Part shown: positions 55,560-64,000 of the stretch, one piece after another
Layout of the letters: each line of letters begins with the position of its first letter
How positions within the stretch are numbered: the stretch's first letter is position 1
Source of the DNA: Doryteuthis pealeii
Lineage: Eukaryota; Mollusca; Cephalopoda; Myopsida; Loliginidae
Direction of reading: 5' to 3'
Assembly (NCBI GenBank): GCA_023376005.1
Contig: CM042145.1
Span: 94,592,475 to 94,656,474, forward strand
DNA: 64,000 bases
Made by a program: the position numbers and the translations under genes
Notes under the pieces: generated by a model
Databases searched by the model: none
Told to the model about the DNA's origin: nothing
The model's input: only the letters and a program-made list of their open reading frames with translations

Positions 55560-55965
55560 ATTAAAAACAAGAAAGCAAAAAAAAAAATAATAATGCTGAT
55601 CTGTCTCTCAGAAGCAAAAAAAAAAATAGGTAAAAACCGTGAAGAAAGCCAAGGTCGATGATACGGGTTTTGTGGCGATTGTCTTATGTGTCTTGTCTTA
55701 TCGAATTATTGTCATTAACGGCCTCCGTAAATGGCTGTCATAAAGAATGTTAGTTGAACGTTAACATGGAGCTTATCAAATCAGGGACGTTTATGTCCTT
55801 AAAAAAAATCAAACAACAAACAAAAAGGTTTTCACGGGATAAATTTACTACAGTAAAATCGCCATACGTGTGAGGACAATAAGATTGCAAAATAAAGGAG
55901 CTAGTTAGTTTAATTACGTTATTCATCTATCTCGCTATCAATCAGGCTGTGTCTACCTCTGTGTT
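55560..55965. other. Interval with nothing recognised
   Basis: No supported feature. Confidence 0.4.
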
Positions 55966-55969
55966 TGTG

Positions 55970-56095
55970 TATCTCTCTCTCTCTCTCTGTCTCCATGTCT
56001 CCCTCTCTGTATCTCTCTGTCTCTCTCCCTCTCTCTATATATTTACTCCATTTTTTTAAAATATCAATACATCTATATTTTTCCATTCCCTTCAA

Positions 56096-56132
<37 letters not shown>

Positions 56133-56140
56133 CTATTTAT
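55970..56140. repeat. CT and TATC simple repeats
   Basis: CT-rich then TATC units. The same module recurs at 56265-56440 and 57000-57110. Confidence 0.9.
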
Positions 56141-56379
56141 CTCAATCTGCCCGTATGTATGTAGAAATCTATTCTACTCGGACCCGATTGGTTGGGGCTT
56201 TAGATCACACCGACTGCACCTCTGCAGATGAGTAACAATCCCCCACTGCAGCAATGTATCTGTGTCTCTGTGTCTGTCTCCCTGTCTCTGTCTCTGTTTC
56301 TCTCTGTCTCTCTCCCTTTCTCTCTATATATTTATTCCATTTATTATATCAATATATCTATATTCTTCGCTTCAAATCC

Positions 56380-56415
<36 letters not shown>

Positions 56416-56810
56416 GTCTGCCTGTCTATCTATCTATCTACGTCAAGCCCTAGCACCTATATGATTTTCCCAACCCTATTGCCCTTATGGCAACCCCCAA
56501 CCCCTTTTTATCATATGGGTGCTAGAAGGCCGTGGCTGCGGGTCTACTGTCCTGGGAATGACGTTAAACTCTATCTGATGGTGTGAGGTTCCAGTTTTGG
56601 AGGTTTGGGGAATGTGGAGCACCCCTTCATCACCATTGCTCCCTGGTCCACTCTGACCCGGAGTGGTAGTACCTGTTAGGGTCCCATCTATGGGTTAAAT
56701 AGAAAAATGTATTTATAAAAAAATTGTATTATCCATTAAGAATTGATTTATTTCAAAATTTATTGGCATCAAATGACCCACTGAGGTTGATATGCCGTAA
56801 AACAAAACAA
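56140..56810 (-). mobile_element. Family A copy split by a CT/TATC microsatellite
   Basis: ATCACACCGACTGCACCTCT at 56208 starts the family; CT/TATC repeats replace about 100 bases, then GTCAAGCCCTAGCACC at 56442 continues to the CCGTAAAACAAAACAAATC end. Confidence 0.75.
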
Positions 56811-56839
56811 ATCAAACCAAAAACCTATCTATCTATCTC

Positions 56840-57070
56840 AATCTGCCGGTATGTATGTAGAAATCTATTCTACTCGGACCCTGTTGGCTGGGGCTTTATA
56901 ATATAACGACTGCACCTCTGCAGAGGAGTAATCCCTCCCCAATGCGGTCACCTGTGGGTCGTGAGTGGCGAGCCGTAATGCTTAAGGATGGAATCATGTC
57001 TCTGTCTCGTCTCTCTCTATATATTTATTCCATTTTTCATATTATATCTATATTATTCCATTTCCTTCAA

Positions 57071-57111
<41 letters not shown>

Positions 57112-57380
57112 CTTCAATCTGCCAGTATGTATGTAGAAATCTATTCCTCTCGAGCCCTGTCGGCCTTGGCTTTAGAATACACCGACTGCCCCTCTGCATC
57201 GGAGTAAGAACCCCCCCAATGCGGCCACGTATTGGCCATGATCCGCGACCCGTATACTTAAGAATGGAATCCTAGTAGCCGAGCTGTCAATGACATGCAA
57301 CACTCCACTTTATGCTCGACACGTGATCGAAAAACTCTCCAATCTATCAGCTGGTCATGTCAAGCCCTAGCACTGACACA
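56840..57380 (-). mobile_element. Two family A fragments sharing a TATC leader
   Basis: Each starts CAATCTGCC(G/A)GTATGTATG then AGAAATCTATTC and family A text (56880 and 57150). With 56140 this makes three copies of the module, spaced about 700 and 270 bases apart, suggesting local duplication. Confidence 0.7.
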
Positions 57381-57522
57381 ACTACAACTTGAGGCTTTAA
57401 AGTATTCCATCTAATATACATATGCACAATTACTTTTGTTTCTATGAACTATCTCTTTTTGTATTCCAGTAGGTGGTCTAATCATGTAATACGTAATACA
57501 TCGATCATAAATAAAAGTAAAG

Positions 57523-57752
57523 TCGTCGGGGTGGCCTAATGTCGGTACCAGCCAATCAATAAGGAAGTCTATACCCCTTTTCACAAGCGCTAGACCAATG
57601 AGATGGTTTTTGTGGCTGAGGTGGAGCGCCACACCTACCATCAGCTTACTTTACCGTACAGATCCCTGTGCTACTCATACGCTGAGTGCCGGAATCGAAC
57701 TAAGAACCTTGCGGTTTCTAGCCGAACGCTCTACTGACTGAGGTAACCCTGC
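57523..57752 (-). mobile_element. Family B tRNA-derived SINE
   Basis: Minus strand head GGTTACCTCAGTCAGTAGAG, B-box complement GGAATCGAACTAAGAACC, tail GACTTTACTTTTATTT. Confidence 0.8.
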
Positions 57753-57754
57753 GG

Positions 57755-58037
57755 GACATCGATCATAATTTTATTATAATTTTATAAGTTTATTTTCATC
57801 TTTACCGGTCGTTCTTTGCGATATGGTTAAGGTAATGAAAAAATTAAAATATCAACGGGAAATCTTAAGAGTGTCAATTAACAAATTTATAGATATAAGA
57901 CCACACAAACTGATAGGTTGGTTGGTTGGTTGGTTGGTTGGATTTTATGTTATTTTTACGCTTGACGGGTTATCTATGGCGAAGTATTCCGTTGATTTTT
58001 TCCGTTAGATTTTTCAAACTAATTTTGGTTAAATAGA
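57755..58037. other. AT-rich interval ending in GGTT tetramers
   Basis: GGTT repeats at 57918-57942 may be a family A' end without the core. Nothing else recognised. Confidence 0.4.
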
Positions 58038-58040
58038 CTG

Positions 58041-58326
58041 TAACGGACCTAAATTCCACCATCGTACGTCACCCAACCGAAAGAAAAAATACCAAAAATC
58101 AGGGAATTAACAGAATTTAATTAAATTTTCAGTGTTGATATATTAATGAATAAAAGATACAATGCAAAAATTATTTTATTTGAAGTTTTTTTTATCAAAT
58201 AACAGGTGCATTATATCTTTAATTCATTAATACATCAACACTGAAAATTTCATTAAATTCGGTTAATTCCCTGTATTTTTTTTCTTTCGGTGGGGTGACA
58301 TACGATGGTGGAATTTAGGTCCGTTA
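58041..58326. mobile_element. Foldback MITE, 286 bases
   Basis: Arms 58041-58172 and about 58194-58326 are inverted: TAACGGACCTAAATTCCACC against GGTGGAATTTAGGTCCGTTA. The element can fold almost end to end. TA at both ends may be the target duplication. Confidence 0.85.
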
Positions 58327-58339
58327 AGTTCGATTTAAC

Positions 58340-58665
58340 TCTAATTTTTTAAAGTTCATTTTTCTATTCAACCCATTAATGAGACCCTAATAGGTACTAC
58401 CAATTCAGGTCAGAATAGACCACCAAGATTCCGTACTTAAGCATCACGGATCACCACTCTTCTTTTGCTGTCCCATGAAGGCCAAAGAACCCATTCTGTC
58501 CTAATATTTACCCGTAGCTGTTAGAGAACAGATGGATTCATGCCTTTCCAAAGAGCATTAGCGCTAAGTGAAACGCAAACAGCCTCGTCTAGGATTTGAA
58601 CTCGGGTCACCGATTCCGTTTTGTACAACGATAATCGTTACGCTAAGCACGCTTATTATCTGGGG
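58340..58665. mobile_element. Family A fragment joined to family C SINE (minus)
   Basis: Family A pieces at 58345-58455, then a minus-strand family C copy with GTTTGCGTTTCACTTAGCGC and B-box complement GGATTTGAACTCGGG. Confidence 0.6.
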
Positions 58666-58789
58666 TATCTCTTTTATTTGTTATACGAGATCTCCCAAGG
58701 CATGGACAGCAGTCGGAATCATAATAATCTACCTCTGTGGATTGAAAAGTGTTCAGTTCGAAAATCCCCGAAGGTCACCGATAAAACGA

Positions 58790-58862
58790 CACCTGGAAAA
58801 GGCCAGAGGATACGGCGAATGAAACGTTATCATAATGGGACAATAGTCCGAGACGTGTAAAT
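58790..58862 (+). mobile_element. Divergent relative of the 35804 foldback arm
   Basis: ACACCTGGAAAAGGCCAGAG, then ATGAAACGTTATCATAATG and CAATAGTCCGAGA follow the same order as 36210-36285. The hammerhead core is mutated (CTGGAAA). Confidence 0.45.
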
Positions 58863-58984
58863 AATGACAATGATTTTATTGCGTCGCTTGGAATGGTCTC
58901 GAAGAGTTTTGCGAAAGCACTATAAGAAATATAAATTCTGAGACGAAAGTAACCACTCAGACTGTATTAGGAAAATCAATAAGA

Positions 58985-59165
58985 ATAATGGTTTGTTTGT
59001 TTGGTTTGTTTTGTCTTATGGCATATCAACCTCAGTGGGTCATTTAATGCCGACTAAGTTTTAAAATAAATTCATTCTTAATGGATACTCAATTTTTTTA
59101 TAAACACATTTTATATTTAAGCCATAGATGGGACCCTAACAGGTACTACCACTCCGAAGAATAAT
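58985..59165 (+). mobile_element. Family A fragment (5' third)
   Basis: GGTTTGTTTTGTCTTATGGC to CAGGTACTACCACTCCG. Confidence 0.65.
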
Positions 59166-59759
59166 GGTAAGAGATCAGAAGTACCGGGGAAACTTGATGG
59201 CTGGTTGGTTGTTCAGTTGGATTTTACGGCATGTCAACCCTAGGGTTATTTTATGCCGAAGACATTTGTTTTATTTCTTATTTGTGGAGTATGGTTTTAT
59301 ATGGTAGCTATTTGGTTGGCTGGTTGATTGGATTTTTACGGCATCTCAACCCATTGGGCAATTTTATGCCGAAAATGTTTGTGTTTTATTTCTTCTTTGT
59401 GGATTAGGGTTTTTATGTGTCTAATAATTTAGTTGGTTATTCATTTTTTTCAAACTCAATTTTTTAACGTATTTTAAAAAAATCTATTTAATCTATTTTG
59501 ATACATACAATCTTTCGAGTACTAACACTCTGGGTTTGAGTGAACCTTGGATGAAAAGGTACTCCACTCTCTTCAGAAAACCAGAATTGGAATTTCACTA
59601 CTAAATGCAGTTTAACGTCATGCCCAAGACACTAAAACCATCGGTTACTGTCTTCTAGCACATGTATTATAAAAAGAGTTAGAGAGTTAGAGGTTTGTCG
59701 TAAGGGCAATAGGTCAGGACAATCATATAGATACAAGGGCTTGACGTGACCAGCCAATT

Positions 59760-60357
59760 TGTTGGATATTGTACAAACGGACATAGGAATTTCCGGTTAA
59801 ATTAAACAAAGCCAAAGAAAACGACAAAAATGACAAAGGACTTTTTCCCGGTAAAGGGAACAAAAGAAGAATGGGTAACAATACGTTGGGAAATAGATTT
59901 GCCCGTTATCAGATCAAACGATAAAGATGCGTAGGCAGTCGTCAATACAAAAGCCAGAGGGTCGAGCTGACAAAGCAGTTAGTCAGTCAACAGCAGAGGG
60001 ACGGCGAACAGAGCACAAGGAGGGACCGTCGAGACGGTCCATTGCTGCCAGCGGACAGTGAGGTTCAGCCACCTCTTTACCTCACCATCCCAACAGTAGT
60101 AGTAGTCATCGTCAACCCTTGGGCACTCATTGTAAGCTCTGCGCCTTCACCACCCACACACCGAAGAAAATAAAGAAGGGTCTCTCTTTGTACATACGTA
60201 TCTGTTGTTTATTGAAGTCCTGTAGTCGGTAGTAGCTGACTACTACATATATCGTCTAGGGTTAATGACGATACCCGCTACGTATGCAGATATACGATTT
60301 AGCAGCATGAGTTTGAAGAAGAAGCTGCTATATAGAAATTGATGCCGCTACGCAACA
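59760..60357 (+). mobile_element. Solo LTR, 598 bases, 4-bp target duplication
   Basis: Starts TGTTG and ends CAACA, a perfect short inverted end with the TG...CA rule. AATT flanks both sides (59756-59759 and 60358-60361), and removing the insert plus one AATT restores the family A sequence at exact length. AATAAA at 60169-60174 lies in the expected U3-R region. A 4-bp duplication suits Gypsy-type elements. No internal region remains. Orientation follows AATAAA. Confidence 0.85.
60169..60174 (+). promoter_or_regulatory. LTR polyadenylation signal AATAAA
   Basis: AATAAA about 190 bases before the LTR 3' end, followed by GT/T-rich text (TCTCTCTTTGTACATACG). Confidence 0.55.
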
Positions 60358-60579
60358 AATTAATCGGAAAGGGCCTTTTGGAACGCCAGTATCGCTTAAA
60401 TAAGAGCCAAAGTAGAGTTTTATGTCATGGACTGCTTAAACAACAGGGTTTCGTTAGTAAGCATTACGGGTCGCCACTCACATTCAACAGTAGTTCGATT
60501 GCGGGGATTCCCCCTCCCTATAGAGTTTCCATCGGCGTATTCTACTGCTCCAGCCGATAGGGCGGGTAAACTTCATGCT

Positions 60580-61225
60580 ATTTGATATCAGTTGAATGCT
60601 ATTTGATGGTGGATGTCTTTAACGAGTGCATAATGCAAAATATTAATAACAAAAACTGGTACTTGGAAAACATTCACTTTATTCTTTTTATTTTATTTTA
60701 AGTCTTTTTCCTTTTTAATTATAGCGGAGACATTTTATTTATTTACTTTTTTCAATCTAAATATTTCATTTCAATATTTTTTTTTTTTTGTCTTCGGTTT
60801 ATTTACAATGGCAACGGCGTGGTTTCGTTTTCAGGGATTTAAATTAACACCTAATCTCTAATTAGAAAATGTTCGATTTTTCACGCTGGGAAAATATTAT
60901 AAAATCACAAGTCAATTTTAAACTTTTAATTAATTTCACGATTTATACCCCATTACCCTACCCCCCCCCCGATTCACAGTGCCAAATTGCAAATACAAGA
61001 ATAATTTACTGTAGCAATGTTTCAGAATAATAAACACTGTACAACGATTTGTATCGATTTATTGTTAATTTAACGTATTAGATTCTGTACATTTATTCCC
61101 ATTTTTTTTTATTAATCTAAGTGGATCTTTATTTTCATGCTAGACCCTATTTTTTTACTGTTTAACGAAAAGTTATTTTAATATAGCTTGGAAAAAAAAG
61201 CTAGATGGATAATGGCGGTAGACCC
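60580..61225. other. AT-rich interval with T runs and a C10 run
   Basis: Contains a T run near 60779 and C run at 60961-60970. Nothing else recognised. Confidence 0.5.
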
Positions 61226-61229
61226 ATAT

Positions 61230-61489
<260 letters not shown>

Positions 61490-61492
61490 GGG

Positions 61493-61525
61493 TGGCCCAT
61501 CGAGTCACGTTTTGTCTAGTATATA

Positions 61526-61565
<40 letters not shown>

Positions 61566-61590
61566 TAGACAAAACATGACCCGTTGCGTC
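61493..61590. repeat. Inverted repeat with (AT)n apex
   Basis: Arms 61493-61519 and 61564-61590 (CACGTTTTGTCTAG against CTAGACAAAACATG) around an AT tract. Confidence 0.8.
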
Positions 61591-62071
61591 ACTAATTTAG
61601 CTCTGGGTAAGTAATTGGCATTAGGGAAAAGTGAGTTTGCAAAGCGAATTAATTTAAAAAAAAAATGTAATTACGGCCGGAGAATTAAAAAAACATTAAA
61701 TTTGTTTTATAAGATTTCTAAGAAAGAAAACATTTAGAGTATTTTAAGCAATGAGCTAGCTTCTCGTGAAAGTTAACATACAAATATAAAACTCTCTAAA
61801 TCACTCTCTTTACACTCACAGAGAAACTAACATATATAATGAGGAGATAATCAAGATATACATACAGAGGAGGACAGTGATAGGCAGATGTGGAGTAAGA
61901 GACGTGTCAGTTTTTGACTTAATTGCAAATTACGACTAATTAGAACCAATTCAAATGGAAATGTAAAAAAACATAACTCAATCCTAAAACTAAGGAAATT
62001 TTAATATGAATTTTGTGTCATTATACGAAACAGGAAAAAAGCCTTTAGTAGTCGAATATTGCATCGCTCTC

Positions 62072-62080
<9 letters not shown>
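61590..62080. other. Interval with nothing recognised
   Basis: No supported feature. Confidence 0.4.

Positions 62081-62081
<1 letters not shown>

Positions 62082-62118
<37 letters not shown>
62082..62118. repeat. (AT)n microsatellite
   Basis: AT tract. Confidence 0.95.
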
Positions 62119-62120
<2 letters not shown>

Positions 62121-62302
62121 TTTTGAATCTCAGTGTACATTTTAATTTATACGTATGTAGAAGTAGTGAGTAATCGAGATAATACTTATATTTAAAGGTT
62201 TTATAGATAAAAAAAAAAACAATATCAGTGTTTGTGCGTGCGTGTGAGCGTATGTCTGTGTATATGAGTGTATATAATTCATATTTACATTCAATTAAAT
62301 GG

Positions 62303-62304
<2 letters not shown>

Positions 62305-62374
<70 letters not shown>
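62305..62374. repeat. (CA)n then (AT)n microsatellite
   Basis: CA dinucleotides to 62342, then AT. Confidence 0.95.
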
Positions 62375-62376
<2 letters not shown>

Positions 62377-62429
62377 TAGTAAGAAATTTGAAAAACGCAC
62401 AGATGTTGTTCCAGTAATGTTGTTTATTA

Positions 62430-62474
62430 GCTTATATTGCAATATTTCAATCCGTTTTGGATCATCATCAGATC
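62430..62474 (-). ncRNA. Possible hammerhead-like motif, weak stem I
   Basis: Minus strand: CTGATGA, extra T, stem II GATCC/GGATT with loop AAAAC, GAA, stem III from ATATTGCAATAT, then A. Stem I has about one pair, so this is a partial match. Confidence 0.4.
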
Positions 62475-62519
62475 ATGTCTATTATAAAAAGAAGAAAACA
62501 GTTTATTGATATATATATA

Positions 62520-62655
62520 GAGAGTCATCCACAGACATGTGATTCGACTTATCAAGTCTCTTCAGTGTGGCTAGACATTTGTAAGCTACCTAAAGCCAGA
62601 ATTGAAATCTGATCGGTTGGGTCCGACACCTTAACCATTAGGCTGTCATCACTTA
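62520..62655 (-). mobile_element. Second hammerhead plus tRNA-like element
   Basis: Minus-strand order matches the retrozyme-like element at 26936: tRNA-like segment (62648-62585, CCTAATGGTTAAGGTGTCGG A-box side), 14 bases, then the hammerhead (62570-62529). GCTACC and GTGTGG landmarks are shared. Only one hammerhead is seen, so the monomer is incomplete. Confidence 0.65.
62529..62570 (-). ncRNA. Hammerhead ribozyme-like motif
   Basis: Minus strand: stem I CCACA/TGTGG, CTGAAGA, stem II GACTT/AAGTC around GAT, GAAT instead of GAAA, CACATGT stem III, cleavage C. Stem II differs from the 27258 half-motif on both strands and stays paired. The GAAT change likely lowers activity. Confidence 0.65.
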
Positions 62656-62758
62656 CAGAATGCGAAGGGGGTTTTAACTGTTTTAATACGCACATCACTT
62701 TGTATGTAAAGGCCGTCGTAGAGTGCTCCATCCCTTATATAGGAGAGCGTTGCGTTAT

Positions 62759-62835
62759 ATGTGTGTGTGTGTGTGTGTGCGTGCGTGTGTTTGTGCGTAA
62801 GTGTGTGAGTGTGTGTGTGTGTACGTGTGTGTATC
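62759..62835. repeat. (GT)n-rich simple repeat
   Basis: GT with GC and GA interruptions. Confidence 0.9.
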
Positions 62836-62994
62836 ATATTAGTGAAATCAGATTTCCATATAATGTATAATCTGTTGATAGAAAAACATTTGGAGAAAAA
62901 AAAGGTAGGAGTTGCATAATGATGTTGCGTGCTATCCTGGACAGTCCTGGACAATCCTAGAAACTGCATCCTACAAGAAAACAGCTGTATAGCA

Positions 62995-63190
62995 TCAGTC
63001 TTCTATTACACAACACCATCTTCGCGAGGTGGACAAAACATGCTGGACATTTCTAAAGAAGCAAGGACGAACTCATAAGAGACGTTCTCCTATGAACCTT
63101 TACACATGGACACGCCAGCTTAGGCCAGCCAGCAGGACCGACATCAGAATTCGTCGACCAACAAAAACTTTGATAAGCTCTGTGCGAATA
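62995..63190 (+). pseudogene. Possible LINE C-terminal coding relic
   Basis: One frame reads RWTKHAGHF, a stop, RSKDELIRDVLL, a stop, then TFTHGHASLGQPAGP. This loosely follows the RWxGHVxRMxDxRxPRxxLYGELxxGxRxxGRPxxR pattern seen near the C-terminus of some LINE-type ORF2 proteins. Two stops and several mismatches make it weak. The upstream reverse transcriptase is not visible. Confidence 0.35.
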
Positions 63191-63224
63191 CTGTATGTCA
63201 TGAAGATCACATCCAGAAGCTATG

Positions 63225-63320
63225 ACCGATATATATATATATATATATATAATATATATATATATAATATATAGATAGATAGATAGATAGATAGATAGTT
63301 GGAGTGATAGATAGATAGAA
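63225..63320. repeat. (AT)n then GATA microsatellite
   Basis: AT tract with two breaks, then GATA units. Confidence 0.95.
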
Positions 63321-64000
63321 ACTCAGAATGTGAATACATTGTGATAGGTATAAAGATAACTTGTGATTGTGTAGACCATAGCACTGCATGAATGCTAAGA
63401 AGAATCTTGGAGAGTTGAAAAGAGTTTCTCTTAGTCGGATTCCATTAACAATGAACTAGTCTTATCTGGTGGAAAAACTCTCCAAGAGTAAAACCAACAT
63501 GAATCTTTTGTCAAAAATTGTCCGTTTAGGGGGCATATAAAAATGGCACATTATAGCGGGATTTATGCTTCAACAATTATATTTAAACGCCCTACCTTAC
63601 AGTATGCGCACGTTACACTTTTATTATTAAGATACCAATTGTATGTTAAATTTCTACATTTTCTATGCCAGTACATGTTAACAATATTATGAAAAACACA
63701 CTGGTATGATTTGCCATGCTTTCTGTATTACGGTAATTAATTTGTAATATCTAATGGTTGTTATATTGGTTAGTTGCATAATTGTTAGAGACGTAGTCGG
63801 AGCATTCTATGTAGATAAAGAGGGATTCACATATATACATAGATATGAAGAGAGTAAAACACATATGTACATACGGGTAGGTTTTAATAGATAGATAGAT
63901 ATGAATGCAAGGGGATGATATAGATTGATTAATATGAAGAAAATGACAGAACGATATATATATATATGAATGGAGTAGAATATATGGGTGGGACATTAAT
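63320..64000. other. Interval with nothing recognised
   Basis: A few GATA units near 63890 and an AT tract at 63953-63967. No supported gene or element. Confidence 0.5.

Larger units (their letters stand above)
59200..60575 (+). mobile_element. Family A' copy interrupted by a solo LTR
   Basis: A duplicated A' head (59200 and 59314) leads into family A text that reaches GACGTGACCAGCC at 59755. It resumes at 60362 with TAATCGG and runs to CCAGCCGATAGGGCGGG. The interruption is the solo LTR. Confidence 0.75.

Noticed and set aside
54734..55570. 278-codon Ser/Leu/Phe-rich frame on the minus strand
   Set aside because: It is the translation of GA/CT microsatellites; no non-repeat domain is present.
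58568..58860. 79- and 84-codon overlapping frames
   Set aside because: They span a family C SINE and a divergent foldback relative and show no domain.

Overview
This window looks like non-coding, repeat-saturated DNA from a large animal genome, most likely a cephalopod such as an octopus. The basis is the density of microsatellites (AT, GT, GA, GATA/TATC), several tRNA-derived SINE families, Penelope-like and mariner-type remnants, and an isolated C2H2 zinc-finger fragment. That assignment is inference from composition and element types. No intact protein-coding gene, rRNA gene or convincing functional tRNA gene is visible. Long open frames here come from microsatellites, dispersed repeats or a 42-bp minisatellite. 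Family letters A-H below are labels made for this window.

Layout. Bases 1-19816 form one giant inverted repeat: each element of the left arm recurs, reverse-complemented and in reverse order, in the right arm, meeting near 9706 with essentially no spacer. Differences between arms are dominated by small indels and grow toward the centre, so a long-read fold-back artefact is the leading explanation. From 19.8 to 30 kb: a mariner-like transposase relic, a Penelope-like element with a GIY-YIG endonuclease domain, a retrozyme-like element, a non-autonomous Helitron candidate and several hammerhead ribozyme-like motifs. From 30 to 40 kb: satellites, three tandem tRNA-like units, two long foldback elements with hammerhead-like motifs in opposed arms, and a 42-bp minisatellite open on both strands. 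From 40 to 54 kb: a TATC array with an interleaved unit, the zinc-finger fragment, many SINE and family A copies, and microsatellite-centred inverted repeats. From 54 to 64 kb: a purine-rich block, nested family A copies, a solo LTR with 4-bp target duplication, another hammerhead plus tRNA-like element and a faint LINE relic.

How the parts relate. The main theme is self-cleaving RNA motifs in retroelements. At least seven hammerhead-like motifs (24281, 26376, 26945, 29806, 34894, 35119, 62529) keep CTGANGA, a paired stem II, and a stem I whose two strands change together between copies. Two are partly mutated (29806 has G at the cleavage position; 62529 reads GAAT). They belong to at least four sequence families. 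One motif sits in the 3' region of the Penelope-like element, which fits the known association of hammerheads with Penelope-like elements and retrozymes. Coordinates of repeat edges are read by eye and are approximate unless a duplication or perfect inverted end is described.
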